From positions 370,863 through 434,862 of the forward strand of contig NZ_JABEKU010000002.1 of the NCBI RefSeq assembly GCF_013283665.1: 64,000 nucleotides of DNA. Reading direction: 5' to 3'. Source of the stretch: Ensifer sesbaniae. Its GTDB lineage: Bacteria > Pseudomonadota > Alphaproteobacteria > Rhizobiales > Rhizobiaceae. Shown in pieces: positions 8,425-16,473 of this stretch. The notes under the pieces are model-generated. The model saw nothing but the letters and a program-made list of their open reading frames with translations, searched no databases and had not been told where the DNA came from. Position 1 is the stretch's first letter. Each line of letters begins with the position of its first letter. Both the position numbers and the translations under genes were made by a program.

Positions 8425-9276
8425 TTACTTGGCGGCGCAGAGCTTCTCGCGTGTCGTTGACATCGCGGCCGCAGCCGAGAAGCCATAGGGTTCGATGATC
8501 TTGGCGAACTCGCCCGACTTCTTGAGCTTGGCGAGTTCCACGTCGAAGGCGTCGCGCAGCGCTTCGTCACCCTTCTTGAAGGCCGCGCCGTCGCAATAAA
8601 CCGGCGCGCCTTCGACCGGCGCCACGACTTCGACACCGGGATCGTTCGCCTTGGCGACGAGATCGTTGATCGAAAGCACCGGCAGCGAATAGACGTCGAT
8701 ACGGCCATCCTGCAGCATCTTCAGTCCGCTCTGGCCATCCGGCACGACAATGACGCGTTCGCGCGGCACGCCAGCTTCAAGCGCGAGCTTCTCTTCCGTA
8801 CCGCCACCGGGCGCCCCGATCTTGGCATCCGGATTGTCGGCGATATCCTTGTAGCTCTTGAGCTTGAGCGGGTTGCCCTTCTTCAGCGCGAAGGCCTCGG
8901 CGTCACAGAGGATCGGCTCGGAATAGGCGACGGCGGCGCAACGTTCCGGCTTCATGAAGAGGCCGGCGGTGATGACATCGTGCCGGCCGGCCTGAAGACC
9001 CGGGATCATCGCGCCATATTCCGAGATCGAGGCAACGATGTCGTTGACGCCGAGGTGCTTGAAGACCTCACGCGCCACATCAGGTGCAGCACCTGAAACC
9101 TTGCCGTCGGCGGCGACCGCCGTGAAGGGCGGTTCGTTCGCGATCGCGACACGGGCGAACCCCTGTTCCCGCAGTTCCTCAAGCTTGCTGTCGTCGGCCG
9201 AAGCGGGCGCCGCGGCGACAATCGCCGTCAGGACGCCCGCGCCGGCGGTCATGGTCAAAAAGGTCCGCATGCTCAT
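8425..9276 (-). CDS. ehuB: Ectoine/hydroxyectoine-binding periplasmic protein EhuB
   Basis: This 283-residue type 3 solute-binding protein has a Sec signal peptide (MSMRTFLTMTAG, then a hydrophobic stretch ending APASADD, cleavage near residue 28). The mature part begins LEELREQGFARVAIANEPPF, the usual entry strand of this family. It captures ectoine and 5-hydroxyectoine in the periplasm and delivers them to EhuCD. The start at 9276 has GAGGAG upstream; an alternative ATG lies two codons in. Substrate assignment rests on the operon context. Confidence 0.92.
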   Translation of the reverse strand: MSMRTFLTMTAGAGVLTAIVAAAPASADDSKLEELREQGFARVAIANEPPFTAVAADGKVSGAAPDVAREVFKHLGVNDIVASISEYGAMIPGLQAGRHDVITAGLFMKPERCAAVAYSEPILCDAEAFALKKGNPLKLKSYKDIADNPDAKIGAPGGGTEEKLALEAGVPRERVIVVPDGQSGLKMLQDGRIDVYSLPVLSINDLVAKANDPGVEVVAPVEGAPVYCDGAAFKKGDEALRDAFDVELAKLKKSGEFAKIIEPYGFSAAAAMSTTREKLCAAK

Positions 9277-9341
9277 TGTTCCGAACTCCTCTCGCTGTCC
9301 CTGTTGTTGTTTGGAGCATTGTTTCCGGGTGACGAAACCAC

Positions 9342-10127
9342 TCAGACGCGGTGCCCTGCCGCGATGATCTTGCGCAGGAAGGTCTGCGTGCGCTCCTGCT
9401 TGGGATTGCGGAAAATCTCGTCCGGCTTGCCTTCCTCGACGATCTTGCCGCGATCAAAGAAGAGGATGCGGTCGGCAAAATCATGGGCGAAGCCCATCTC
9501 ATGCGTGACGAGCAGCATGGTCATGTCGGTCTCGACGGCGAGCTTGCGCATGACGTTCAGCACTTCTTCGACCAGTTCCGGGTCGAGCGCGGAGGTGACC
9601 TCGTCGAACAGCATGATCTTTGGCGAGAGCGCGAGCGCACGGGCAATGGCAACGCGCTGCTTCTGTCCGCCGGAGAGTTGCGCGGGCATGCTCTTCGCCT
9701 TGTCGGCCATGCCCACCATGTCGAGAAGTTCCATCGCCCGTTTCTCGGCGGCCGCCCTTGCCACGCCTTTCGTCAACATCGGAGCCAACGTGACATTGTC
9801 GAGAACGCATTTGTGCGGGAAGAGATTGAAGTGCTGGAAGACCATGCCAATCTTCTCGCGCATCCTGTGAAGATGGCGGTCGTCGGCGGGCGCGAGGCTG
9901 CCATTCTTCGGTATGTGATAGAGCTGGTCGCCATCGACCTCGATATGGCCGCCGCTGATCGCCTCCAGCGTCATGAGAATGCGCAGGATCGTCGTCTTGC
10001 CGGAGCCGGAAGGGCCGATGAGCGCCAGCTTTTCGCCTGGCAGCACCTCCATCGACAGACCGTCGAGTACGGTCAAGGGACCGTAGCGCTTGGTGATGTT
10101 GTCGATGCGGATGATCGGCGCGACCAT
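9342..10127 (-). CDS. ehuA: Ectoine/hydroxyectoine ABC transporter ATPase EhuA
   Basis: This 261-residue ATP-binding subunit of the polar amino-acid type has Walker A GPSGSGKTT, signature LSGGQKQRVAIARAL, Walker B IMLFDEVTSALD and the H-loop VTHEMGF. It energises EhuCD. ATG 10127 (MVAPIIRID) is chosen because GGGAGAG lies 8-9 nt upstream; the open frame extends 12 codons further without support. It is the first gene of the nine-gene uptake and catabolism operon, and an inverted repeat about 80 bp upstream is the likely operator. Confidence 0.93.
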   Translation of the reverse strand: MVAPIIRIDNITKRYGPLTVLDGLSMEVLPGEKLALIGPSGSGKTTILRILMTLEAISGGHIEVDGDQLYHIPKNGSLAPADDRHLHRMREKIGMVFQHFNLFPHKCVLDNVTLAPMLTKGVARAAAEKRAMELLDMVGMADKAKSMPAQLSGGQKQRVAIARALALSPKIMLFDEVTSALDPELVEEVLNVMRKLAVETDMTMLLVTHEMGFAHDFADRILFFDRGKIVEEGKPDEIFRNPKQERTQTFLRKIIAAGHRV

Positions 10128-10206
10128 GCATGTCTCTCCCTGTTGAGACAAGTGATGGAGCAACGATGCGCGGCAATCGAAATCATGTCAATCCGAATAA
10201 TAATAT

Positions 10207-10228
10207 CAGTACAATTATTGTTGTACTG
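10207..10228. promoter_or_regulatory. Inverted repeat upstream of ehuA, candidate EnuR operator
   Basis: CAGTACAA and TTGTACTG form a perfect 8-bp inverted repeat with a 6-bp spacer, TTATTG, in an AT-rich patch between enuR and ehuA. CAGTACAATT here is matched at 9 of 10 bases by CAGTTCAATT at 11657-11666, beside the enuR start. A shared EnuR site at both promoters is inferred. Confidence 0.6.
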
Positions 10229-10249
10229 CCCAATTGGCAGGCATCTTCC

Positions 10250-11635
10250 TCAGATCGCGAGCAGCAGCGCCTCCGGGTTTCCGCTGGCCAAAGAGGCGAG
10301 AATGCCGAGGCCAGTACGCAGTTCCTGCTCGGTCGTCGAGCCGAGCGAAATGCGCACCGCCGGATGCCAGCCCTGGTCCGCGGTGCGGAAAGAAGAGCCA
10401 GGCGCGATCGCAACGCCGCGCAGACGTGCCTGAGAAACGAAACCTTCTTCCGTATGCCCTTCCGGCAGCGGCAACCAGACATGCAGGCTCTGCGGGTGGG
10501 AACAGTGAGGCAGGCCCGCAAGGGCCTCCTCCGCAATGGCATGGCGAACGGCGAGCGCCCGCCGTTGCCAGTTGACGAGCTCCATTGCCGTGCCGTCGCT
10601 GACCCACAGCGTCGCAATCTCCGCGATCGAGGGCGTCGCCATCCAGTTGGAGACGAGGTGTCGGTTGGCGACGGCCGCGACGTAGCGGTCCGGCGCAGCA
10701 AGATAGCCGATGCGCAGGCCCGGCACCGTGATCTTAGTGAAGCTCGTGACGTAGAGAGTGCGCTCCGGCGCATAAGCCGCGATCGGCGGTGCCCGCCCCT
10801 CCACCAAGGGCCCCAGAATGTCGTTCTCGATGATCGCGATATCGTGGCGCCGCGCGACCTCCGCGAGCGCCTGCCGACGCTCGGCACTCATCAGCGCCGC
10901 GGTCGGATTGATCACCGAAGGCTGGAGAAATACGGCACGGATGACACCCTTGCGGCAGGCCTCGTCAAGCGCCTCAGGAACCATCCCTTCGCGGTCGATC
11001 GGCAAACCTTCGAGGTGGAGGCCGAGATAGGTGGACAGCGGAACGAGCGTGTGATGGCTGATCGCCTCCGTCGCAACGGTGGAACCGGGCGGCGCAACGC
11101 TCATCAGCGCGACCGTCATGCCCGAGGTGGCACCGTTCGTGAGGCTGATGTTGAGCGGTGAAATATCGAGGCCGCAGCGCGCCAGCCAGTCGGCCGCGAC
11201 ATTGCGATGGCGCGGGAAGACCATGTTCGGCCGGAAGGAGAGCGCCGAACTCGAGGGCAGGTTTTCCGCCAGCCACCCGAAGGCCCCCCGCATGCGCTCC
11301 AGGTGGAGCTGCTCGCAGACGGGCTTAAGGATCGAGAGATCGACCAGCTCGCCGAGCCGCTCGGGCAAATAGGGCGGCTCGGGTTCCTTCGGCCTTGTCT
11401 GAACGAAGGAACCGCGCCCGATCTCGCCGGAAATGAGCCCGCGCCGAATAAGCTCGTCATAGGCGCGACTGACGGTTTGCACGGAAAGCTTCAGGTCGTC
11501 GGCAAGCTTTCGATGCGGCGGAAGGCGCGTCCCGTTCGGCAAATGGCCTTCCTGGATGGCGCGGGCGATCTGCTCGGCAAGGGAGAGATAGGCCGGCCGG
11601 CGCAATTGGGATATGTCGGGTCGCCAATTTGTCAT
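10250..11635 (-). CDS. enuR: MocR/GntR-type repressor of ectoine catabolism (EnuR)
   Basis: This is a 461-residue MocR-class regulator: an N-terminal GntR winged helix (residues about 12-80, with KLADDLKLSVQTVSRAYDEL) fused to a fold-type I aminotransferase domain. The PLP-binding lysine is Lys301 in VTSFTKITVPG, and LNISLTNGATSGM and FLQPSVINPTAAL are typical cofactor-pocket segments. EnuR proteins repress ectoine catabolic genes and respond to pathway intermediates such as N-acetyl-diaminobutyrate and diaminobutyrate. ATG 11635 is used; the longer frame adds 14 unsupported residues. The gene has the same orientation as the ehu operon and is divergent from doeX. Confidence 0.93.
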   Translation of the reverse strand: MTNWRPDISQLRRPAYLSLAEQIARAIQEGHLPNGTRLPPHRKLADDLKLSVQTVSRAYDELIRRGLISGEIGRGSFVQTRPKEPEPPYLPERLGELVDLSILKPVCEQLHLERMRGAFGWLAENLPSSSALSFRPNMVFPRHRNVAADWLARCGLDISPLNISLTNGATSGMTVALMSVAPPGSTVATEAISHHTLVPLSTYLGLHLEGLPIDREGMVPEALDEACRKGVIRAVFLQPSVINPTAALMSAERRQALAEVARRHDIAIIENDILGPLVEGRAPPIAAYAPERTLYVTSFTKITVPGLRIGYLAAPDRYVAAVANRHLVSNWMATPSIAEIATLWVSDGTAMELVNWQRRALAVRHAIAEEALAGLPHCSHPQSLHVWLPLPEGHTEEGFVSQARLRGVAIAPGSSFRTADQGWHPAVRISLGSTTEQELRTGLGILASLASGNPEALLLAI

Positions 11636-11737
11636 GATTTTAACAGTGCGCAAAATCAGTTCAATTGACAACGCCAAAATGCCTTCCCATTGTCTTTTTC
11701 TCCACTTTGACGTGATCTTCGCCCGGAGGGCGCCGGA
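11636..11737. promoter_or_regulatory. Divergent enuR/doeX promoter region
   Basis: The 102-bp gap holds a TTGACA hexamer at 11665-11670 (plus strand) with only a weak -10 at normal spacing. It also holds CAGTTCAATT at 11657, similar to the candidate EnuR site near ehuA, and ATTGTCT at 11689-11695, which recurs in the 12223-12289 inverted repeat. Regulation by both EnuR and DoeX is plausible. Confidence 0.45.
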
Positions 11738-12220
11738 ATGAAACTCGACGCCATTGACCTGCGCATCCTCGAAGCGATTCAGCAGAACGGGCGAATTACC
11801 AAGCTGGCACTGGCGGAAAAGGCGGGCCTTTCACCAACCCCTTGCTGGCTGCGCCTGCGAAAGCTGGAAAAGGCGGGCATCGTGACGGGCTATCATGCCC
11901 GCGTCGCCGTGCGGCGCGTCGCACCGGTCGCCAGCGTGATGATGGAGGTGACGCTCGCCAACCATCGGCAGGCGGATTTCGAACGATTCGAGCGGGCAGT
12001 CGCGGCAACGCCTGAGATCGTCGCTTGCTGGTCGGTCGGCGGCGGCGTCGATTACATCCTGAAGATCATGGCGCCCGACATCGACGCCTATCAGCGCCTC
12101 GTCGACAGCCTGCTCGACCGCGAACTCGGCATCGACCGTTACTTCACCTACATCGTCACCAAGACGGTGAAGGAGGAGACCGTACTGCCGCTCGAGACGC
12201 TGCTTCCCGCCTCTGAATAG
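11738..12220 (+). CDS. doeX: Lrp/AsnC-family regulator of ectoine catabolism (DoeX-like)
   Basis: This 160-residue feast/famine regulator has an N-terminal HTH (IDLRILEAIQQNGRITKLALAEKAGLSPTPCWLRLRKLEKAGIV) and a C-terminal RAM effector-binding domain. AsnC-type genes at this position are called asnC in rhizobia and Roseobacter and doeX in Halomonas, where the protein binds near the catabolic genes. It is divergent from enuR and is followed by ssd and doeD on the same strand. Its likely targets are the ATTGTCT-containing sites before and after the gene. Confidence 0.88.
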   Translation: MKLDAIDLRILEAIQQNGRITKLALAEKAGLSPTPCWLRLRKLEKAGIVTGYHARVAVRRVAPVASVMMEVTLANHRQADFERFERAVAATPEIVACWSVGGGVDYILKIMAPDIDAYQRLVDSLLDRELGIDRYFTYIVTKTVKEETVLPLETLLPASE

Positions 12221-12222
12221 AG

Positions 12223-12289
12223 AGATTGTCTACGACCGCACCTGTCTTTGGCTCAAGTCTCTGCCGACCACCCTGGCTATAGACAATCT
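12223..12289. promoter_or_regulatory. Widely spaced 10-bp inverted repeat before ssd
   Basis: AGATTGTCTA (12223-12232) and its exact reverse complement TAGACAATCT (12280-12289) flank 47 bp of sequence between doeX and ssd. The ATTGTCT core also occurs at 11689 before doeX. AsnC/Lrp octamers bind spaced sites and wrap DNA, so these are candidate DoeX sites. A long stem-loop in the mRNA is an alternative. Confidence 0.55.
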
Positions 12290-12338
12290 GTCGCCGTTGC
12301 TCTGGCAGACTTCCTTTACACAACAAGAGGAGGCCGCC

Positions 12339-13835
12339 ATGACCGCCGTATTTGCCCGCACAACCTTTCACGACGCCCTCAGCCGCCTTGCCGACCCGCA
12401 CCTCTTACGGGAGCTTTCCTATGTCGGGGGCCGCTGGATCGCCGGTCGTGAAGGCGCGAGCTTCAAGGTTACCGATCCTGCCTCCTCGGCAACACTCGCC
12501 TGGGTCGCGGCCCTCGATGCCGAGCAGACCGGAGAGGCCATCTCGGCCGCCGCCGATGCGCTTGGCGCCTGGCGCAGCATGCTGCCGCAACAGCGCGCCC
12601 AGATCCTTCGCAGATGGCATGCCCTGATGCTGGAAGCCCGCGAGGACCTTGCGCTCTTGATGACGCTGGAACAGGGCAAGCCGCTTGCCGAATCCCGCGG
12701 CGAGATCGACTACGCGGCGTCGTTCATCGAGTGGTATGCCGAAGAAGGAAAACGGCTTAACGCCGAAGGCGTCACCAGCCACCTTCCCGGAGCCGAGATG
12801 ATCATCCGCCGCGAGGCCCTCGGCGTGGTCGGCATCGTGACGCCATGGAATTTTCCCTCCGCCATGATCACCCGGAAAGCGGCGGCCGCACTTGCTGCCG
12901 GCTGCACCGTCGTTGCCCATCCCTCCAGCGAAACACCGCTTTCAGCACTCGCCCTTGCCGAACTCGGCGAACGAGCCGGCATTCCAGCCGGTGTCTTCAA
13001 CGTGGTGACGGGAGACGCCGCCACGATCGTCAGGCGCATGAATGCCGATCCGCGCATTCGCGCCATGAGCTTCACCGGGTCGACGGAAATCGGCAAGCTG
13101 ATTGCGAGCCAGTGTGCATCGACCATGAAGCGGCTGATCATGGAACTCGGCGGCCATGCGCCGTTGATCGTCTTTGCCGATACCGACATCGGGAAGGCCG
13201 TCGACATGGCAATCGCCGCAAAATTCGCGACGTCCGGTCAGGACTGCCTTGCGGCGAACCGCATCTATGTCGAGCGTTCCGCACTCGCGGACTTCACGGC
13301 GGCCTTCAAGGCGCGCGTCGAAGCGCTGAAGGTTGCTTCAGGCCTTGAGCCGGGTGTCGAGATCGGCCCGCTGATGCACGAGCGCGCCATCGCGAAGGTC
13401 GAAGAACAGGTCGCCGATGCGGTGAAGCGCGGCGCAAAACTCCTGACCGGCGGCAAGCGCCACCGGACAGGCACGCTCTTCTACGAGCCGACGCTTTTGA
13501 CTGATGTACCCGACGATGCGCTGATCATGCGTGAAGAGACCTTTGGCCCGGTTGCCGCCATCACCGCCTTCGACAGCGAGGACGAAGTGATCGCCCGCGC
13601 CAACGACACCGACTACGGCCTCGTCGCCTATGTCGTGACCGAGAACGGCGCACGCCAGTTTCGCCTTGGCCGAGCGCTCGAATACGGAATGGTCGCGATC
13701 AATCGCGTGAAGATCACCGGCGCGCCAGTCCCCTTCGGCGGCTGGAAACAGTCGGGTCTCGGCCGCGAAGGCTCGCGCCACGGCATCGAGGCCTTCACCG
13801 AACTCAAATATCTCTGCATCGACACGGCCGCCTGA
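12339..13835 (+). CDS. doeC: Semialdehyde dehydrogenase (aspartate/succinate semialdehyde type, Ssd/DoeC)
   Basis: This 498-residue aldehyde dehydrogenase has catalytic Cys303 in SGQDCLAANRIY and general base Glu269 in MELGGHAP, with FTGSTEIGK and EETFGPV as further family landmarks. In ectoine degradation it oxidises aspartate semialdehyde, produced by DoeD, to aspartate; close relatives are annotated succinate-semialdehyde dehydrogenase. ATG 12339 follows an AAGAGGAGG ribosome site. The cofactor motif is odd: where most relatives read VKPSEQTP, this one reads AHPSSETP, losing the lysine and glutamate that hold the NAD ribose. Confidence 0.88.
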   Translation: MTAVFARTTFHDALSRLADPHLLRELSYVGGRWIAGREGASFKVTDPASSATLAWVAALDAEQTGEAISAAADALGAWRSMLPQQRAQILRRWHALMLEAREDLALLMTLEQGKPLAESRGEIDYAASFIEWYAEEGKRLNAEGVTSHLPGAEMIIRREALGVVGIVTPWNFPSAMITRKAAAALAAGCTVVAHPSSETPLSALALAELGERAGIPAGVFNVVTGDAATIVRRMNADPRIRAMSFTGSTEIGKLIASQCASTMKRLIMELGGHAPLIVFADTDIGKAVDMAIAAKFATSGQDCLAANRIYVERSALADFTAAFKARVEALKVASGLEPGVEIGPLMHERAIAKVEEQVADAVKRGAKLLTGGKRHRTGTLFYEPTLLTDVPDDALIMREETFGPVAAITAFDSEDEVIARANDTDYGLVAYVVTENGARQFRLGRALEYGMVAINRVKITGAPVPFGGWKQSGLGREGSRHGIEAFTELKYLCIDTAA

Positions 13836-13871
13836 GCCCGGGCGCCACATCCATACGCGAAAGGAAAGACC

Positions 13872-15248
13872 ATGCTCGACAGAAGCAACGAACTCACGGC
13901 CTGGGACCGCGATCACTTCTTCCACCCATCCACGCATATGGGCATGCATGCCCGCGGCGAGACGCCGACCCGTGTTATCGGCGGCGGTGAAGGGGTCTAT
14001 ATCACCGACACGAACGGCAGGACGAGCCTCGACGCCTTTGCCGGCCTCTATTGCGTCAACGTCGGCTACGGCCGTCAAAAGATCGCCGATGCGATTGCCG
14101 CGCAGGCCAAGAACCTCGCCTATTATCACGCCTATGTCGGCCACGGCACGGAAGCCTCGATCACGCTTGCCAAGATGATCATCGACCGTGCGCCTGAGGG
14201 CATGAGCCGCGTCTATTTCGGTCTCTCTGGCTCGGATGCCAACGAGACCAACATCAAGCTGATCTGGTACTACAACAACATCCTCGGCCGGCCGGAGAAG
14301 AAGAAGATCATCTCGCGCTGGCGCGGCTACCACGGCTCCGGCGTCATGACCGGTTCGCTGACCGGCCTCCATCTCTTCCACAACGCTTTCGACCTGCCGC
14401 GTGCGCCGATCCTGCACACCGAAGCGCCCTATTTCTTCCGCCGCCCGGACCGCTCGATGGATGAAAAGCAGTTCTCGCAGGATTGCGCCGACAAACTCGA
14501 AGAGATGATCCTGGCCGAAGGCCCGGAGACGATCGCCGCCTTCATCGGAGAGCCGATCCTTGGCACTGGCGGCATCGTGCCGCCACCGAAGGGCTACTGG
14601 CAGAAGATCCAGGCCGTGCTCGAAAAATACGACATCCTGCTCGTCGCTGACGAGGTCGTCACCGGCTTCGGCCGGCTCGGCACGATGTTCGGCTCCGACC
14701 ACTACGGCATGCGGCCCGATCTCATCACCATTGCCAAGGGTCTCACTTCGGCGTACGCGCCGCTTTCGGGTACGATCGTCTCGGACAAGGTGTGGCAGGT
14801 GCTGGTCCAAGGCTCCGACGAGCTGGGCGCAATCGGCCACGGCTGGACCTATTCCGCCCATCCGATCTGCGCGGCCGCGGGCGTTGCCAATCTCGAGCTG
14901 ATCGATGAGTTGGGGCTCGTTGAGAATGCTAGCGGCACGGGTGCTTATTTCCGCTCCGAACTGACGAAAGCGCTTGGCGGCCACAAGCATGTGGGCGAGG
15001 TGCGCGGCGACGGATTGATGGCCGCGATCGAGTTCGTCGAGGACAAGGACGACCGGATCTTTTTCGACCCGGCAAAGAAGGTCGGCCCGCAGGTCGCGGC
15101 AGCCCTTCTCGAACGCGGCGTCATCGGCCGCGCCATGCCGCAAGGAGATATCCTCGGCTTCGCACCACCACTCTGCCTCACAAGCGAAGAGGCAGACATC
15201 GTCGTGAAAGCAGCCTCTGACGCGATCACGTCCGTGCTCGGCTCGTAG
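13872..15248 (+). CDS. doeD: Class III aminotransferase, diaminobutyrate transaminase (DoeD)
   Basis: This 458-residue class III (omega) aminotransferase has PLP lysine Lys289 in TIAKGLTSAYAPL and the cofactor aspartate in VADEVVTGFGR (Asp260). Other family landmarks are GLSGSDANETNIKL and WRGYHGS. In the pathway it transaminates L-2,4-diaminobutyrate to aspartate semialdehyde, which the preceding dehydrogenase oxidises to aspartate. It lies 36 nt after ssd with an AAGGAAAG ribosome site, so the two form a unit. Substrate specificity is inferred from the cluster. Confidence 0.9.
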   Translation: MLDRSNELTAWDRDHFFHPSTHMGMHARGETPTRVIGGGEGVYITDTNGRTSLDAFAGLYCVNVGYGRQKIADAIAAQAKNLAYYHAYVGHGTEASITLAKMIIDRAPEGMSRVYFGLSGSDANETNIKLIWYYNNILGRPEKKKIISRWRGYHGSGVMTGSLTGLHLFHNAFDLPRAPILHTEAPYFFRRPDRSMDEKQFSQDCADKLEEMILAEGPETIAAFIGEPILGTGGIVPPPKGYWQKIQAVLEKYDILLVADEVVTGFGRLGTMFGSDHYGMRPDLITIAKGLTSAYAPLSGTIVSDKVWQVLVQGSDELGAIGHGWTYSAHPICAAAGVANLELIDELGLVENASGTGAYFRSELTKALGGHKHVGEVRGDGLMAAIEFVEDKDDRIFFDPAKKVGPQVAAALLERGVIGRAMPQGDILGFAPPLCLTSEEADIVVKAASDAITSVLGS

Positions 15249-15324
15249 TAAACCCGGCGAGCACGAAACCGTGACAAATGAGGCGAGGCCCAATGGCGCG
15301 ATCGTGCGTTCCCAATCCTCGCCT

Positions 15325-15348
15325 GCCCGGCCGCGCGAGCGGCCGGGC
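15325..15348 (+). terminator. GC-rich hairpin after doeD
   Basis: GCCCGGCCGC and GCGGCCGGGC form a perfect 10-bp stem closed by a GCGA tetraloop, 76 nt after doeD. A second stem just before it pairs AGGCGAGG (15281-15288) with CCTCGCCT (15317-15324). There is no T tract, but the stability suggests the end of the doeX-ssd-doeD transcript. Confidence 0.6.
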
Positions 15349-15702
15349 CTAAGCTCGAATCTGGTCGAGACACTCCCGGATTATCCTTCCCTTGAGTCCC
15401 CTCCCCGTCTGCTGTATCGCAAGCAACGATATCCATCGCCGCGACGATGACCTATCCGGCGTCTGCAGGACCCGCCCCTCCGGGCGCGCTGCACGATCTT
15501 CCCAAAACATCAGGACGAGGACCATTCCCCCGCTCGTGCCCGCTGCCTGACCAGGCGTCTTGGCAGCGAAAAACTGTCCGTCTTTGCGCTAGTTCAAAGA
15601 ACCCGGCCCCACTTGCTCTTAGGCTCGACGCCGAGAGTGCCGGATCGAGCTTGCCCAGAGGCGGAAGTGCCGCCACGCAACCTTGGACATGGAACAAATG
15701 CA
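15349..15702. other. Intergenic sequence without a recognisable gene
   Basis: No domain, start signal or promoter stands out. Open frames overlap on both strands without family resemblance. This looks like non-coding sequence between the ectoine island and the small ORFs downstream. Confidence 0.4.
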
Positions 15703-16122
15703 ATGCGAACAGCGGACCCTGCGATGACATTGGCCCAAACCAAGGAGGAGATCAGCGGCGCGATTGGGCGCATGCATGGTGCGGTCCTGAGCAGCGCAAT
15801 CGACTGCGAATGCCGAGACCGCGTGGGCAAGGCGCTGCGCGACCTCGAAAGGCTCGAGCGAGAGCGGATCGAGCGGAACCTGCTCGCCGCGGCCGGCGGG
15901 CAACGCCAAAGGATCGAAGCGCTTCTGGAACTGCTTGGTGATTTCGACCCGAACGAAACAGACGCGATTGACGATGGCACCCTGGCTGAGGCGGGCCTGC
16001 TCTTCGCCGATATCGCTGCAGCCGCAGAGTTGGGGTCCCATCTGCTACGACAGTCGCGCCAGGTGCGCCATTCATGCGAGGTGATGCAGGAGGCTACCGA
16101 TCGTGCCGCGTCCGAAGAGTGA
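15703..16122 (+). CDS. Hypothetical helical protein
   Basis: This is an open frame of 139 codons from ATG 15703 (ATG 15724 and an upstream TTG at 15613 are alternatives). The predicted protein is mostly helical and charged, with CRDRVGKALRDLERLERERIERNLL resembling a short coiled coil, and has no signal peptide or membrane segment. I do not recognise a family. It overlaps the next small ORF by 20 nt, as if coupled. No strong ribosome-binding site is visible, so coding status is uncertain. Confidence 0.4.
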   Translation: MRTADPAMTLAQTKEEISGAIGRMHGAVLSSAIDCECRDRVGKALRDLERLERERIERNLLAAAGGQRQRIEALLELLGDFDPNETDAIDDGTLAEAGLLFADIAAAAELGSHLLRQSRQVRHSCEVMQEATDRAASEE

Positions 16123-16297
16123 TCTTCGCACAGTTCAATTTGAAGGGTTTCAGCGACGCGAGGCCTCACAGCGGAGCCGGTCCAGGGACGCGCTACTGGA
16201 CATCGCCATGTCTCAAACAATTGCACTCGGAGAAATGAGTGTGGTTCTTGAAACGCTGCAAGACGATAGCGGTGCCGGCGGCTCTGACTGGCGCTGA
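16103..16297 (+). CDS. Small hypothetical protein
   Basis: This 64-codon frame starts with GTG 16103, inside the 3' end of the preceding hypothetical gene. The product is polar, with no recognisable domain, and contains MSQTIALGEMSVVLETLQ. The overlap suggests translational coupling if both are real. Evidence is limited to the open frame and its position. Confidence 0.25.
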   Translation: MPRPKSDLRTVQFEGFQRREASQRSRSRDALLDIAMSQTIALGEMSVVLETLQDDSGAGGSDWR

Positions 16298-16473
16298 CGC
16301 GGCCAGCCCTCCGGCGATTGCGCCGCGAATCTGGCGCGCAAAATCAGTTGGCAGCGAGATTCTCATGCCTGCGCACTATCCCCTCAGCGACGTCGATGGG
16401 CCTACCAGTGGTCGGGAGTTTCGTACCCATATGACCCGTGCTATCTTCCAGCCAGGGTCGTTGGGGCAGGCGA

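Noticed and set aside
13338-15293. 651-codon minus-strand open frame
   Set aside because: It is antisense to ssd and doeD, both with complete catalytic motifs on the plus strand.
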